A program made the position numbers and the translations under genes. The notes beneath the pieces were generated by a model, which was not told where the DNA came from, did no database searches, and saw only the letters and a list, made by a program, of their open reading frames with translations. Shown here piece by piece: positions 14,374-24,367 of a DNA stretch of 64,000 bases. This stretch comes from Paraburkholderia phenazinium (GTDB lineage: Bacteria; Pseudomonadota; Gammaproteobacteria; Burkholderiales; Burkholderiaceae): contig NZ_FSRU01000002.1 in NCBI RefSeq assembly GCF_900142845.1, positions 3,472,001 through 3,536,000 on the forward strand, given 5' to 3'. The stretch's first letter is position 1. The number at the start of each line of letters is the position of its first letter.

Positions 14374-14754
14374 ATGCCAACCATCAATCAACTGGTTCGC
14401 AAAGGCCGCGCTTCGGAAACAGTGAAGAGCAAGAGCCCGGCTTTGCAGGACTGCCCCCAGCGTCGCGGCGTGTGCACCCGTGTGTACACCACGACGCCGA
14501 AGAAGCCGAACTCGGCACTTCGTAAGGTCGCCAAGGTGCGCCTGACGAACGGCTTCGAAGTCATTTCGTACATCGGTGGTGAAGGCCACAACCTGCAGGA
14601 ACACTCGGTCGTGCTGATTCGCGGCGGTCGTGTGAAGGACTTGCCGGGTGTGCGTTACCACATGGTTCGCGGCTCGCTGGATACCCAGGGCGTCAAGGAT
14701 CGTAAGCAAGCTCGCTCGAAGTACGGTGCGAAGCGCGCAAAAGCCGGCAAGTAA
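14374..14754 (+). CDS. rpsL: 30S ribosomal protein S12
   Basis: This 126-residue S12 starts [12 protein letters not shown] and carries the decoding-centre segments [12 protein letters not shown] and [11 protein letters not shown]. The lysines whose substitution usually gives streptomycin resistance appear to be in the wild-type state. S12 sits at the A site and monitors codon-anticodon pairing. It is first in the str cluster, behind the promoter at 14195. The 180-nt gap to rpsG is unusually long for an operon of this type. Confidence 0.98.
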   Translation: MPTINQLVRKGRASETVKSKSPALQDCPQRRGVCTRVYTTTPKKPNSALRKVAKVRLTNGFEVISYIGGEGHNLQEHSVVLIRGGRVKDLPGVRYHMVRGSLDTQGVKDRKQARSKYGAKRAKAGK

Positions 14755-14891
14755 TTAGCCGGTCGAGCAGTTTAGGTCGCCTGCAAAGGCGGTATTAGCG
14801 GTGGTGCCGGAATCGCCGGTGCTGTCGAGTAAGTGGTCACCCGACCAGGCTGGTAAGTCGTTAGAGATGAATCGGGTTAGTTGGTGGCCGC

Positions 14892-14910
14892 GGAGCTAAA
14901 AAATAGCTCC
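14892..14910 (+). promoter_or_regulatory. Hairpin in the rpsG leader
   Basis: A perfect 7-bp stem (14892-14898 with 14904-14910) with an A5 loop lies 24 nt upstream of the rpsG ATG. In E. coli the rpsL-rpsG intercistronic region folds to bind S7 for autoregulation. Assigning that role here is inference from position only. Confidence 0.35.
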
Positions 14911-14934
14911 AACTGAAAAGTCAAAGGAAGAAAC

Positions 14935-15405
14935 ATGCCGCGTCGTCGCGAAGTCCCCAAGCGGGAAGTGTTGCCGGATCCGAAGTTCGGTAACGTAGAT
15001 GTAGCCAAGTTCATGAACGTGCTGATGCTCTCCGGCAAGAAGTCGGTTGCCGAGCGTATCGTGTACGGCGCTTTTGAACAGATCCAGACCAAGGGTGGCA
15101 AGGACCCGCTGGAAGTGTTCACGGTAGCGCTCAACAACGTGAAGCCGGTGGTCGAAGTGAAGAGCCGTCGCGTTGGTGGTGCGAACTATCAGGTTCCGGT
15201 CGAAGTGCGTCCGTCGCGTCGTATGGCATTGGCGATGCGTTGGTTGCGCGAAGCTGCGAAAAAGCGCAGCGAGAAGTCGATGGCCCTGCGTCTGGCAGGT
15301 GAGCTCTCCGAAGCGGCCGAAGGCCGTGGCGGCGCGATGAAGAAGCGCGACGAAGTTCACCGGATGGCAGAAGCCAACAAGGCGTTCTCGCACTTCCGTT
15401 TCTAA
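14935..15405 (+). CDS. rpsG: 30S ribosomal protein S7
   Basis: This 156-residue S7 starts [19 protein letters not shown] and ends in the basic segment [22 protein letters not shown]7 nucleates assembly of the 30S head by binding the 3' major domain of 16S rRNA and contacts the E-site tRNA. GGAAG at 14925-14929 serves the ATG. A possible autoregulatory hairpin lies in its leader, and a two-part hairpin follows the gene before fusA. Confidence 0.98.
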   Translation: MPRRREVPKREVLPDPKFGNVDVAKFMNVLMLSGKKSVAERIVYGAFEQIQTKGGKDPLEVFTVALNNVKPVVEVKSRRVGGANYQVPVEVRPSRRMALAMRWLREAAKKRSEKSMALRLAGELSEAAEGRGGAMKKRDEVHRMAEANKAFSHFRF

Positions 15406-15448
15406 GCTTCCCGACCCCGGGTTAGCCGAAGAAATCGGGAAGAAATTC

Positions 15449-15486
15449 CGGGCGGGTGCGCTTATAAAGCGCCTCGCCCGTTTGTG
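15449..15486 (+). terminator. Two-part hairpin between rpsG and fusA
   Basis: An inner 6-bp stem (GCGCTT with AAGCGC) and an outer 6-bp stem (CGGGCG with CGCCCG, 15449-15480) are separated by a small internal loop and followed by TTTGTG. The weak T-tract suggests attenuation between rpsG and fusA rather than full termination. Confidence 0.45.
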
Positions 15487-15538
15487 TTACAGCGCGATGG
15501 GTACTTCTCGCATCGCGTTATCCCCATAGAGGATCAAA

Positions 15539-17641
15539 GTGGCTCGCAAGACACCTATCGAGCGCTACCGCAACATCGGTATTAGCGCTCACATCGACGC
15601 CGGCAAAACGACGACGACCGAGCGCATTCTGTTCTACACCGGCGTGAACCATAAGATTGGTGAAGTTCACGACGGCGCTGCCACCATGGACTGGATGGAG
15701 CAGGAACAGGAACGCGGCATTACTATCACGTCCGCTGCTACCACGGCCTTCTGGAAAGGCATGGCTGGCGACCGCGCTGAGCACCGCATCAACATCATCG
15801 ACACCCCGGGCCACGTTGACTTCACGATTGAAGTCGAGCGCTCGATGCGCGTGCTCGACGGTGCGTGCATGGTTTACTGCGCAGTGGGCGGCGTGCAGCC
15901 GCAGTCGGAAACCGTGTGGCGCCAGGCTAACAAGTACAAGGTTCCCCGTCTCGCGTTCATCAACAAGATGGACCGTACCGGCGCGAACTTCTTCAAGGTC
16001 TACGACCAGCTCAAGCTGCGTCTGAAGGCCAACCCGGTTCCGGTCGTAGTGCCTATCGGCGCTGAAGAAACGTTCACGGGTGTGGTCGATCTGCTGAAGA
16101 TGAAGGCGATCATTTGGGACGACGCGTCCCAGGGCACCAAGTTCTCGTACGAAGAAATCCCCGCAGAACTCGTCGATTCGTGCAACGAATGGCGCGAAAA
16201 GATGGTCGAAGCTGCGGCTGAGTCGAACGAAGAGCTGATGAACAAGTACCTCGAAGAGGGCGAGCTCACGGAAGAGGAAATCGTCAAGGGTCTGCGCGAC
16301 CGTACGATCGCTTGCGAAATCCAGCCGATGCTCTGCGGTACCGCGTTCAAGAACAAGGGCGTGCAACGGATGCTGGACGCCGTGCTCGACTTCCTGCCGT
16401 CGCCGATCGACATCCCGCCGGTTACCGGTGAGCTGGAAAACGGTGAAAAGGGTGAGCGCCGCGCTGCCGACGACGAAAAGTTCTCGGCACTGGCATTCAA
16501 GATCATGACCGACCCGTTCGTCGGCCAGCTGATCTTCTTCCGCGTGTACTCGGGTGTGGTGAATTCCGGCGACACGGTGCTGAACGCGACGAAGGACAAG
16601 AAGGAACGTCTGGGTCGTATTCTGCAGATGCACGCAAACCAGCGCGAAGAAATCAAGGAAGTGCGCGCGGGCGACATCGCTGCGGCAGTCGGCCTGAAAG
16701 ACGCAACGACCGGCGATACACTGTGCGATCCGCAAAGCCCGATCGTGCTCGAACGCATGATTTTCCCGGAGCCGGTGATTTCGCAGGCTGTTGAGCCGAA
16801 GACGAAGCCCGACCAGGAAAAGATGGGTCTGGCGCTGAACCGTCTGGCTCAGGAAGATCCGTCGTTCCGCGTGCAAACGGACGAAGAGTCGGGTCAAACC
16901 ATCATTTCGGGCATGGGCGAGCTCCACCTCGAAATTCTGGTCGACCGGATGAAGCGTGAATTCGGCGTCGAAGCAACGGTTGGCAAGCCGCAGGTTGCCT
17001 ACCGCGAAACGATCCGCGGCAAGGCGGAAGACGTCGACGGCAAGTTCGTCAAGCAGTCGGGTGGTCGCGGCCAGTATGGTCACGCGGTCATCACGCTCGA
17101 GCCGAACGAGCAAGGCAAGGGCTACGAGTTCCTGGACGAGATCAAGGGCGGTGTGATTCCGCGTGAATACATCCCGGCAGTCGACAAGGGTATCCAGGAA
17201 ACGCTGAAGGCTGGCGTGCTGGCAGGCTTCCCGGTCGTTGACGTGAAGGTTCACCTGACGTTCGGTTCGTACCACGATGTTGACTCGAACGAAAACGCGT
17301 TCCGCATGGCCGGTTCGATGGCGTTCAAGGAAGCAATGCGCAAGGCAAGCCCGGTCATCCTCGAACCGATGATGGCTGTGGAAGTCGAAACGCCGGAAGA
17401 CTACATGGGCAACGTGATGGGCGATCTGTCGGGCCGTCGCGGTATTGTTCAGGGCATGGAAGACATGATTGGCGGCGGCAAGATCGTTCGCGCCGAAGTG
17501 CCGCTGTCGGAAATGTTCGGCTATTCGACGTCGCTGCGTTCGCTGAGCCAAGGTCGTGCAACGTACACGATGGAGTTCAAGCATTACTCGGAAGCACCGC
17601 GCAACGTGTCGGAAGCGATCATCAACGCGAAGTCGAAGTAA
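15539..17641 (+). CDS. fusA: Elongation factor G
   Basis: This 700-residue translational GTPase starts [16 protein letters not shown] from a GTG codon with a GAGGA ribosome binding site (15529-15533). The G1 motif [13 protein letters not shown] begins near residue 17; DTPGHVDF (G3) and NKMDRTGA (G4) follow. EF-G drives mRNA-tRNA translocation and, with RRF, ribosome recycling. The domain IV-V region is complete. It is followed after 47 nt by tuf. A second fusA elsewhere in the genome cannot be judged from this window. Confidence 0.98.
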   Translation: MARKTPIERYRNIGISAHIDAGKTTTTERILFYTGVNHKIGEVHDGAATMDWMEQEQERGITITSAATTAFWKGMAGDRAEHRINIIDTPGHVDFTIEVERSMRVLDGACMVYCAVGGVQPQSETVWRQANKYKVPRLAFINKMDRTGANFFKVYDQLKLRLKANPVPVVVPIGAEETFTGVVDLLKMKAIIWDDASQGTKFSYEEIPAELVDSCNEWREKMVEAAAESNEELMNKYLEEGELTEEEIVKGLRDRTIACEIQPMLCGTAFKNKGVQRMLDAVLDFLPSPIDIPPVTGELENGEKGERRAADDEKFSALAFKIMTDPFVGQLIFFRVYSGVVNSGDTVLNATKDKKERLGRILQMHANQREEIKEVRAGDIAAAVGLKDATTGDTLCDPQSPIVLERMIFPEPVISQAVEPKTKPDQEKMGLALNRLAQEDPSFRVQTDEESGQTIISGMGELHLEILVDRMKREFGVEATVGKPQVAYRETIRGKAEDVDGKFVKQSGGRGQYGHAVITLEPNEQGKGYEFLDEIKGGVIPREYIPAVDKGIQETLKAGVLAGFPVVDVKVHLTFGSYHDVDSNENAFRMAGSMAFKEAMRKASPVILEPMMAVEVETPEDYMGNVMGDLSGRRGIVQGMEDMIGGGKIVRAEVPLSEMFGYSTSLRSLSQGRATYTMEFKHYSEAPRNVSEAIINAKSK

Positions 17642-17688
17642 GCGCGCGGCAAGTCATTCAACGATTAACTTTTTGAAAGAAGAGAAAC

Positions 17689-18879
17689 ATGGCTAAAGGT
17701 AAATTCGAACGGACCAAGCCGCACGTGAACGTCGGCACGATCGGTCACGTTGACCACGGCAAGACCACGCTGACGGCAGCGATCACGACGGTGCTGACCG
17801 CGAAGTTCGGCGGCGAAGCGAAGGCGTATGACCAGATCGACGCAGCGCCGGAAGAAAAGGCGCGCGGCATTACGATCAACACGGCGCACGTCGAGTACGA
17901 AACGGCTAACCGGCACTACGCGCACGTTGACTGCCCGGGCCACGCTGACTATGTGAAGAACATGATCACGGGCGCGGCACAGATGGACGGCGCAATTCTG
18001 GTGTGCTCGGCCGCTGACGGCCCGATGCCGCAAACGCGTGAGCACATTCTGCTGGCGCGTCAGGTTGGCGTTCCGTACATCATCGTGTTCCTGAACAAGT
18101 GCGACATGGTGGATGACGCTGAGCTGCTGGAGCTGGTCGAGATGGAAGTTCGCGAACTTCTGTCGAAGTACGACTTCCCGGGCGACGACACGCCGATCAT
18201 CAAGGGTTCGGCCAAGCTGGCGCTGGAAGGCGACAAGGGCGAGCTGGGCGAAGTGGCGATCATGAACCTGGCCGACGCGCTGGACACGTACATCCCGACG
18301 CCGGAGCGCGCAGTTGACGGTGCGTTCCTGATGCCGGTGGAAGACGTGTTCTCGATCTCGGGTCGTGGCACGGTGGTGACGGGCCGGGTTGAGCGCGGTG
18401 TGGTGAAGGTCGGCGAAGAAATCGAAATCGTCGGTATCAAGCCGACGGTGAAGACGACCTGCACGGGCGTGGAAATGTTCCGCAAGCTGCTGGATCAAGG
18501 TCAGGCAGGCGACAACGTGGGTATCCTGCTGCGCGGCACGAAGCGTGAAGACGTGGAGCGTGGCCAGGTTCTGGCGAAGCCGGGTTCGATCAACCCGCAC
18601 ACGCACTTCACGGCAGAAGTGTACGTGCTGAGCAAGGACGAGGGCGGCCGTCACACGCCGTTCTTCAACAACTACCGTCCGCAGTTCTACTTCCGTACGA
18701 CGGACGTGACGGGCTCGATCGAGCTGCCGAAGGACAAGGAAATGGTCATGCCGGGCGACAACGTGTCGATCACGGTGAAGCTGATCAACCCGATCGCGAT
18801 GGAAGAAGGTCTGCGCTTCGCCATCCGTGAAGGTGGCCGTACCGTCGGCGCAGGTGTCGTTGCCAAGATCCTCGAGTAA
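17689..18879 (+). CDS. tuf: Elongation factor Tu
   Basis: This 396-residue EF-Tu has [10 protein letters not shown] near residue 19, [12 protein letters not shown] (G3), NKCDMVDD (G4) and a C terminus ending [10 protein letters not shown]. It delivers aminoacyl-tRNA to the ribosomal A site. AAAGAAGAGAAAC precedes the ATG. Relatives carry a second, near-identical tuf upstream of secE, which would lie left of this window; that is inference. Two overlapping GC-rich hairpins follow before rpsJ. Confidence 0.98.
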   Translation: MAKGKFERTKPHVNVGTIGHVDHGKTTLTAAITTVLTAKFGGEAKAYDQIDAAPEEKARGITINTAHVEYETANRHYAHVDCPGHADYVKNMITGAAQMDGAILVCSAADGPMPQTREHILLARQVGVPYIIVFLNKCDMVDDAELLELVEMEVRELLSKYDFPGDDTPIIKGSAKLALEGDKGELGEVAIMNLADALDTYIPTPERAVDGAFLMPVEDVFSISGRGTVVTGRVERGVVKVGEEIEIVGIKPTVKTTCTGVEMFRKLLDQGQAGDNVGILLRGTKREDVERGQVLAKPGSINPHTHFTAEVYVLSKDEGGRHTPFFNNYRPQFYFRTTDVTGSIELPKDKEMVMPGDNVSITVKLINPIAMEEGLRFAIREGGRTVGAGVVAKILE

Positions 18880-18916
18880 AATCGAGGGTTCGCGGTTGCA
18901 GTAATTTGCAGTAAAT

Positions 18917-18949
18917 GGTGCCCGGGGTCGGGCACCCGCCCTCAGCGGG
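18917..18949 (+). promoter_or_regulatory. Overlapping, mutually exclusive hairpins between tuf and rpsJ
   Basis: Hairpin A pairs 18917-18924 with 18929-18936 (8 bp, loop GGGT). Hairpin B pairs 18935-18939 with 18945-18949 (5 bp). They share positions 18935-18936, so they cannot both form completely. No T-tract follows directly; a T-rich stretch comes about 16 nt later. This may be an attenuation or leader element at the entry to the S10 cluster. Confidence 0.35.
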
Positions 18950-19016
18950 CGTCCGGCCCTACGTTCTTTTTATATTTGGCGGTGCAACATCGCCTCGCTC
19001 TTTCCAAGGAATTGTC

Positions 19017-19328
19017 ATGCAGAACCAGAAAATCCGCATTCGCCTGAAGGCTTTCGACTATCGCCTGATCGATCAATCGGCAGCTGAGATCGTCGACACG
19101 GCAAAGCGGACTGGCGCAATCGTTCGTGGTCCGGTGCCCCTGCCGACCCGCATTCAACGTTTCGACATCCTGCGCTCGCCGCACGTCAACAAGACGTCGC
19201 GCGACCAGCTCGAAATCCGTACCCACCAACGCCTGATGGACATCGTTGACCCGACGGACAAGACCGTCGACGCACTGATGAAGCTCGATCTGCCGGCTGG
19301 CGTGGACGTGGAAATCAAGCTGCAATAA
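19017..19328 (+). CDS. rpsJ: 30S ribosomal protein S10 (NusE)
   Basis: This 103-residue S10 begins [20 protein letters not shown]. The ATG at 19017 is preceded by AAGGA. Upstream in-frame codons from 18915 fall in the hairpin region and are not S10-like. S10 belongs to the 30S head and, as NusE, links NusG to the ribosome and to antitermination complexes. Unusually, a 201-nt gap holding a promoter-like element separates it from rplC, so it may be transcribed with tuf instead. Confidence 0.97.
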   Translation: MQNQKIRIRLKAFDYRLIDQSAAEIVDTAKRTGAIVRGPVPLPTRIQRFDILRSPHVNKTSRDQLEIRTHQRLMDIVDPTDKTVDALMKLDLPAGVDVEIKLQ

Positions 19329-19378
19329 GGCTCTCAGGCGGTGTCGGGTCCGCCGGACATCGCTAAGTCATTGATTGC

Positions 19379-19418
19379 TTGCGGAAAACGAAAAGCCTCG
19401 CTATAATGCAAGGCTTTT
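19379..19418 (+). promoter_or_regulatory. Promoter-like element inside a hairpin before rplC
   Basis: TTGCGG (19379-19384) and a perfect TATAAT (19402-19407) are spaced 17 bp. The -10 box lies wholly in the 12-nt loop of an 8-bp dyad (19391-19398 with 19411-19418) whose 3' arm ends in TTTT. It could both terminate rpsJ transcription and start rplC transcription. Confidence 0.55.
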
Positions 19419-19529
19419 CGCGCATTTGCGCAAAAAAGTCGGTGTGCTGCGGCATGAATTCATGCCCGAAACGGCACCGGCATTTTGTAAATTAGCCCCG
19501 ACCAATCGCAGTCGGGAATGGAGAAAACG

Positions 19530-20189
19530 ATGAGCCTTGGACTCGTAGGTCGCAAGGTTGGCATGACCCGTATCTTCACGGCTGAAGGGGATTCGATTCC
19601 CGTTACCGTGCTGGACGTGTCCGACAACCGCGTGACGCAGATCAAGACTGTTGAAACCGACGGCTACACCGCCGTGCAGGTTGCATTCGGTACGCGCCGT
19701 GCATCGCGTGTGACGAAGCCGTTGGCCGGTCATCTCGCCAAAGCCGGTGTTCAAGCCGGTGAAATCCTCAAAGAATTCCAGATCGATGCCGCTAAGGCTG
19801 CCGAGTTGTCGAACGGCACCGTGGTTGGTCCCGAACTGTTCGAAGTAGGCCAGAAGGTCGACGTGCAGGGCGTGTCGATCGGTAAGGGCTACGCCGGTAC
19901 CATCAAGCGTTACAACTTCGCATCCGGCCGTGCATCGCACGGTAACTCGCGCTCGCACAACGTGCCGGGTTCGATCGGTATGGCGCAGGATCCGGGTCGT
20001 GTTTTCCCGGGTAAGCGCATGACCGGTCACATGGGTGACGATACGGTAACCGTGCAAAACCTCGAAATCGCTCGTATCGACGCCGACCGCAAGCTGTTGC
20101 TGGTCAAGGGTGCCGTGCCGGGTGCTAAGGGCGGCAAGGTTTTCGTGACGCCGGCCGTGAAGACGCGCGCCGTGAAAGGAGCGAAATAA
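19530..20189 (+). CDS. rplC: 50S ribosomal protein L3
   Basis: This 219-residue L3 starts [16 protein letters not shown] at the ATG at 19530, served by GGAG at 19520-19523. A nearer upstream ATG at 19518 would destroy that spacing and add four residues absent from relatives. The internal [18 protein letters not shown] segment is the L3 extension reaching towards the peptidyl transferase centre. L3 is an early 50S assembly protein. The stop overlaps the rplD start (TAATG). Confidence 0.95.
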   Translation: MSLGLVGRKVGMTRIFTAEGDSIPVTVLDVSDNRVTQIKTVETDGYTAVQVAFGTRRASRVTKPLAGHLAKAGVQAGEILKEFQIDAAKAAELSNGTVVGPELFEVGQKVDVQGVSIGKGYAGTIKRYNFASGRASHGNSRSHNVPGSIGMAQDPGRVFPGKRMTGHMGDDTVTVQNLEIARIDADRKLLLVKGAVPGAKGGKVFVTPAVKTRAVKGAK

Positions 20190-20809
20190 TGGAACTTAAG
20201 CTCCTGAATGCCAATGGTCAGGAAGGCGCAGCTGTTAGCGCGTCGGACGTCGTGTTCGGCCGTGATTACAACGAAGCCCTGATTCACCAGGTTGTGGTGG
20301 CCTACCAGGCTAACGCACGCAGCGGTAACCGCGCGCAGAAGGACCGTGAGCAAGTCAAGCACACGACCAAGAAGCCGTGGCGTCAAAAGGGCACGGGTCG
20401 CGCCCGTGCCGGTATGTCGTCGAGCCCGTTGTGGCGCGGCGGTGGCCGTATCTTCCCGAATTCGCCGGAAGAAAACTTTTCGCACAAGGTTAACAAGAAG
20501 ATGCATCGCGCAGGTCTCTGCTCGATCTTCTCGCAGCTGGCTCGCGAAGGCCGCATCTCGGTGGTTGACGAGCTGACGCTCGAAGCGCCGAAGACGAAGC
20601 TGCTGGCCGAAAAATTCAAGGCGATGGGTCTCGAATCTGTGCTGGTGATTACCGACACGGTTGACGAAAACCTGTACCTCGCGTCGCGCAACCTCGCCCA
20701 TGTGGCAGTTGTCGAGCCGCGTTACGCCGACCCGCTGTCGCTGATCTACTTCAAGAAGATCCTGATCACGAAGGCTGCGGTCGCCCAGATCGAGGAGTTG
20801 CTGTCATGA
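20189..20809 (+). CDS. rplD: 50S ribosomal protein L4
   Basis: This 206-residue L4 has the loop motif [15 protein letters not shown], which lines the peptide exit tunnel, and ends in [19 protein letters not shown]4 is an early assembly protein and in some bacteria represses the S10 operon; whether it does so here is not visible. Both junctions are translationally coupled: its start overlaps the rplC stop and its stop overlaps the rplW start. Confidence 0.97.
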   Translation: MELKLLNANGQEGAAVSASDVVFGRDYNEALIHQVVVAYQANARSGNRAQKDREQVKHTTKKPWRQKGTGRARAGMSSSPLWRGGGRIFPNSPEENFSHKVNKKMHRAGLCSIFSQLAREGRISVVDELTLEAPKTKLLAEKFKAMGLESVLVITDTVDENLYLASRNLAHVAVVEPRYADPLSLIYFKKILITKAAVAQIEELLS

Positions 20810-21120
20810 GCGAGATTCGCAAGAACGATCATCGTTTGATGCAGGTCCTGCTCGCGCCGGTGATCTCCGAAAAGGCGACGCTGGTGGCCGACAAGAACGA
20901 GCAAGTCGTGTTCGAAGTCGCGCCGGATGCCACGAAGCAGGAAGTGAAGGCCGCTGTTGAGCTGATGTTCAAGGTGGAAGTCGATTCCGTCAACGTGCTG
21001 GTCTCGAAGGGCAAAGCCAAGCGCTTTGGCCGCTTCATGGGCAAGCGCAAGGACGTGAAGAAGGCCTACGTCTGCCTGAAGCCGGGTCAGGAAATCAACT
21101 TTGAAGCGGAGGCCAAGTAA
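20806..21120 (+). CDS. rplW: 50S ribosomal protein L23
   Basis: This 104-residue L23 has the typical [20 protein letters not shown] core and [21 protein letters not shown]. It lies at the tunnel exit and docks trigger factor, SRP and the Sec translocon. It overlaps rplD by ATGA and is 2 nt from rplB, consistent with one polycistronic message. Confidence 0.97.
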   Translation: MSEIRKNDHRLMQVLLAPVISEKATLVADKNEQVVFEVAPDATKQEVKAAVELMFKVEVDSVNVLVSKGKAKRFGRFMGKRKDVKKAYVCLKPGQEINFEAEAK

Positions 21121-21122
21121 TC

Positions 21123-21950
21123 ATGGCAATCGTTAAAGTTAAGCCGACTTCGCCGGGTCGCCGCGCGATGGTCAAGGTGGTCAACAAGGATCTGCATAAG
21201 GGCAAGCCGTACGCACCGCTGCTCGACTCGCAATCCTCGACCGCCGGCCGTAACAACAACGGCCACATCACCACGCGCCATAAGGGCGGTGGTCATAAGC
21301 ATCACTACCGTGTCGTCGATTTCCGTCGCAACAAGGACGGCATTCCGGCAAAGGTCGAACGTCTTGAGTACGATCCGAACCGTAGCGCGAACATCGCGCT
21401 GGTTCTGTACGCAGACGGCGAGCGCAAGTACATCATCGCTCCGAAGGGTGTGACGGTTGGCCAGCAACTGATGTCGGGTTCGGAAGCTCCGATCCGCGCA
21501 GGCAACACGCTGCCGATTCGCAACATTCCGGTCGGTACGACGATTCACTGCATCGAAATGCTGCCGGGCAAGGGCGCGCAAATGGCGCGTTCGGCTGGTA
21601 CGTCGGCGATGCTGCTGGCTCGTGAAGGTACCTACGCACAGGTCCGCCTGCGCTCGGGTGAAATCCGCCGCGTTCACGTTGAATGCCGCGCGACGATTGG
21701 TGAAGTTGGCAACGAAGAGCATAGCCTCCGTCAAATCGGCAAGGCTGGCGCAAACCGCTGGCGCGGTATCCGCCCGACGGTGCGCGGCGTTGCAATGAAC
21801 CCGGTCGATCACCCGCACGGCGGTGGTGAAGGCAAGACGGCTGCAGGTCGCGACCCGGTGAGCCCGTGGGGCACGCCTACGAAGGGTTATCGTACCCGCA
21901 GCAACAAGCGCACGACGAGCATGATCGTCCAGCGCCGTCACAAGCGTTAA
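21123..21950 (+). CDS. rplB: 50S ribosomal protein L2
   Basis: This 275-residue L2 starts [19 protein letters not shown]. The C-terminal [19 protein letters not shown] segment contains the conserved histidine near the peptidyl transferase centre. L2 is needed for subunit association and tRNA binding. It lies in the tight S10 operon; rpsS follows after 10 nt with GGAG in the gap. Confidence 0.98.
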   Translation: MAIVKVKPTSPGRRAMVKVVNKDLHKGKPYAPLLDSQSSTAGRNNNGHITTRHKGGGHKHHYRVVDFRRNKDGIPAKVERLEYDPNRSANIALVLYADGERKYIIAPKGVTVGQQLMSGSEAPIRAGNTLPIRNIPVGTTIHCIEMLPGKGAQMARSAGTSAMLLAREGTYAQVRLRSGEIRRVHVECRATIGEVGNEEHSLRQIGKAGANRWRGIRPTVRGVAMNPVDHPHGGGEGKTAAGRDPVSPWGTPTKGYRTRSNKRTTSMIVQRRHKR

Positions 21951-21960
21951 GGAGTAGGCA

Positions 21961-22236
21961 ATGGCACGTTCTGTAAAAAAAGGTCCGTTCTGCGACGCCC
22001 ATTTGCTGAAGAAAGTTGAGGCGGCTGCAGCTTCGCGTGATAAGAAGCCGATCAAAACCTGGTCGCGTCGTTCGACGATTCTGCCGGATTTCATCGGTCT
22101 GACGATTGCCGTGCACAACGGCCGTCAACACGTTCCGGTGTACATCTCGGAAAACATGGTCGGCCACAAGCTTGGCGAGTTCGCATTGACCCGGACGTTC
22201 AAGGGTCACGCGGCCGACAAGAAGGCTAAGAAATAA
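21961..22236 (+). CDS. rpsS: 30S ribosomal protein S19
   Basis: This 91-residue S19 starts [20 protein letters not shown] and carries [22 protein letters not shown]19 forms a head complex with S13 (30458) near the A-site finger bridge. It is a full-length, ordinary family member in the S10 operon. Confidence 0.97.
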
Positions 22237-22246
22237 GGGGCTCATG

Positions 22247-22576
22247 ATGGAAGTGAAAGCAATTCATCGCGGTGCCCGCATCTCGGCGCAGAAAACGCGC
22301 CTTGTGGCTGACCAGATCCGCGGTTTGCCGGTCGACAAGGCGCTGAACGTTCTGACGTTCTCGCCGAAGAAGGCTGCGGGAATCGTGAAAAAGGTCGTGC
22401 TGTCGGCGATCGCGAATGCGGAGCACAACGAAGGCGCCGATATCGATGAGCTCAAGATCACGAGCATCTACATCGACAAGGCTGCCTCTCTCAAGCGTTT
22501 CACCGCGCGCGCTAAAGGCCGCGGTAACCGCATCGAGAAGCAATCCTGTCACATCACTGTGACGGTCGGTAACTAA
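22247..22576 (+). CDS. rplV: 50S ribosomal protein L22
   Basis: This 109-residue L22 starts [19 protein letters not shown] and has the tunnel hairpin rich in basic residues ([14 protein letters not shown]) near the C terminus. Its extended loop lines the exit tunnel next to L4. Two ATG codons lie in tandem (22244 and 22247). I took the second, which matches relatives and gives better spacing from AAGGGG. Confidence 0.95.
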   Translation: MEVKAIHRGARISAQKTRLVADQIRGLPVDKALNVLTFSPKKAAGIVKKVVLSAIANAEHNEGADIDELKITSIYIDKAASLKRFTARAKGRGNRIEKQSCHITVTVGN

Positions 22577-22587
22577 GGGGTCATACG

Positions 22588-23394
22588 ATGGGACAGAAAA
22601 TTCATCCGACTGGCTTCCGTTTGGCCGTCAGCCGCAATTGGGCGTCGCGTTGGTACGCGAACAACAACAATTTCGCGGCGATGTTGCAGGAAGACATCGG
22701 TGTTCGTGAATACCTGAAGAAGAAGCTGAAGAACGCTTCGGTTGGTCGCGTCGTTATCGAGCGTCCGGCGAAAAACGCGCGCATCACGATTTATAGCTCG
22801 CGTCCGGGTGTGGTCATCGGTAAGAAGGGCGAGGATATCGAGCTGCTGAAGTCGGAACTGCAACGCCGCATGGGCGTTCCGGTCCACGTCAACATCGAAG
22901 AAATCCGCAAGCCGGAAACCGATGCGCAACTGATCGCCGATTCGATCACGCAACAGCTCGAGCGCCGGATTATGTTCCGCCGCGCGATGAAGCGTGCAAT
23001 GCAAAACGCCATGCGTCTGGGTGCCCAGGGCATCAAGATCATGAGCGCTGGCCGTCTGAACGGCATCGAAATCGCCCGTACGGAATGGTATCGCGAAGGT
23101 CGCGTGCCCCTTCATACGCTGCGCGCTGACATCGACTACGCAACTTCGGAAGCGAAGACGACGTACGGCATCATCGGCGTGAAGGTGTGGGTCTACAAGG
23201 GCGATACGCTCGGCCGCAACGACGCACCGGTGGTGGAAGAAGTCGCCGAAGAAAAGCGTCCGCGCCGTAACGCACGTCCGGGTGGCGATCGCCGTCCGCG
23301 TCGCGATGGTGAAGGTGGTGGTCCGGCAGGTGCACGCCGTGGCGCCCCCCGTCGTGCTGGCGGTGCCGGCGGTGACGGGAAGACTGGAGAATAA
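22588..23394 (+). CDS. rpsC: 30S ribosomal protein S3, with Arg/Gly-rich C-terminal tail
   Basis: This 268-residue S3 has an N-terminal KH domain with [14 protein letters not shown] and the conserved C-terminal fold, followed from about residue 215 by a low-complexity Arg/Gly/Pro tail (for example [17 protein letters not shown]). E. coli S3 is about 233 residues, so the tail is an extension. S3 lies at the mRNA entry channel and has helicase activity with S4 and S5. The tail may contact RNA; that is inference. Confidence 0.97.
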   Translation: MGQKIHPTGFRLAVSRNWASRWYANNNNFAAMLQEDIGVREYLKKKLKNASVGRVVIERPAKNARITIYSSRPGVVIGKKGEDIELLKSELQRRMGVPVHVNIEEIRKPETDAQLIADSITQQLERRIMFRRAMKRAMQNAMRLGAQGIKIMSAGRLNGIEIARTEWYREGRVPLHTLRADIDYATSEAKTTYGIIGVKVWVYKGDTLGRNDAPVVEEVAEEKRPRRNARPGGDRRPRRDGEGGGPAGARRGAPRRAGGAGGDGKTGE

Positions 23395-23396
23395 CG

Positions 23397-23813
23397 ATGC
23401 TGCAACCGAAACGCAGAAAGTATCGCAAAGAGCAGAAGGGTCGTAACACCGGTATCGCTACCCGCGGCAACGCGGTGTCGTTCGGTGAATACGGTCTGAA
23501 GGCTATCGGTCGTGGTCGTTTGACCGCGCGCCAGATTGAAGCGGCGCGTCGTGCAATGACCCGTCACATCAAGCGTGGTGGCCGTATCTGGATCCGCATC
23601 TTCCCGGACAAGCCGATCTCGCACAAGCCGGCTGAAGTACGTATGGGTAACGGTAAAGGTAACCCTGAGTACTACGTCGCAGAGATTCAACCGGGCAAGA
23701 TGCTGTACGAAATGGACGGCGTAACCGAAGAACTGGCACGCGAAGCGTTCCGTCTGGCTGCAGCGAAGCTGCCGCTCAAGACGACCGTTATCGTTCGCCA
23801 GCTCGGCGCCTAA
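23397..23813 (+). CDS. rplP: 50S ribosomal protein L16
   Basis: This 138-residue L16 starts [17 protein letters not shown] and includes [16 protein letters not shown] and [16 protein letters not shown]. It lies near the A site and helps position aminoacyl-tRNA. It is 2 nt from the rpsC stop with GGAG just upstream, so translation is coupled. Confidence 0.97.
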   Translation: MLQPKRRKYRKEQKGRNTGIATRGNAVSFGEYGLKAIGRGRLTARQIEAARRAMTRHIKRGGRIWIRIFPDKPISHKPAEVRMGNGKGNPEYYVAEIQPGKMLYEMDGVTEELAREAFRLAAAKLPLKTTVIVRQLGA

Positions 23814-23823
23814 GGAGCAAATG

Positions 23824-24018
23824 ATGAAGGCTTCCGAACTTCACCAGAAAGATCAGGCCGCGCTCAACAAGGAGCTGTCGGACCTGTTGAAGGCGCAATT
23901 CGGCCTGCGCATGCAACTCGCGACCCAGCAGCTCACCAATACGAGCCAGCTGAAGAAGGTTCGTCGCGACATCGCACGTGTGCGGACCGTCCTGACTGAG
24001 AAGGCGAACCAGAAATGA
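23824..24018 (+). CDS. rpmC: 50S ribosomal protein L29
   Basis: This 64-residue, mostly alpha-helical L29 starts [18 protein letters not shown] and has the [12 protein letters not shown] segment. It forms part of the tunnel-exit platform with L23. Tandem ATGs occur at 23821 and 23824; I used the second, which relatives use. The 3' end overlaps rpsQ by ATGA. Confidence 0.95.
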
Positions 24019-24287
24019 ACGATAGCGTAAAAACCTCGCTCAAGCGGACGCTGGTCGGCAAGGTCGTCAGCAACAAGATGGACAAGACGGTCACCGTGCT
24101 GGTTGAGCACCGCGTGAAGCACCCGATCTACGGCAAGTACGTTGTGCGTTCGAAGAAGTACCACGCGCACGACGATGCGAACACGTACAACGAGGGCGAC
24201 CTCGTTGAAATCCAGGAAACGCGTCCGATTTCTAAGACGAAAGCTTGGGTTGTGGCTCGCCTGGTTGAGGCTGCTCGCGTCATCTGA
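24015..24287 (+). CDS. rpsQ: 30S ribosomal protein S17
   Basis: This 90-residue OB-fold protein has [20 protein letters not shown] and the [15 protein letters not shown] segment typical of S17. It binds the 5' domain of 16S rRNA early in assembly. It closes the S10-type block: a 288-nt gap with a promoter-like dyad separates it from rplN, whereas E. coli has a shorter junction between the S10 and spc operons. Confidence 0.97.
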
Positions 24288-24330
24288 CGCCGCAAGTTGT
24301 AGAAGTAGTTGAAATCGCAGTAAGTTTCGC

Positions 24331-24367
24331 TTGCAAGACCGAGATTATTTGTTATAATCTCGGTCTT
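24331..24367 (+). promoter_or_regulatory. Perfect 14-bp dyad with embedded promoter before rplN
   Basis: The arms 24335-24348 and 24354-24367 are perfectly complementary over 14 bp with a TTGTT loop. TTGCAA (24331-24336) and a perfect TATAAT (24353-24358) are spaced 16 bp, and the -10 box starts at the last loop base and runs into the 3' arm. The stem is not followed by a T-run, so a promoter or operator is at least as likely as a terminator. The rest of the 288-nt gap (24368-24575) is a leader with no clear reading frame. Confidence 0.6.
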
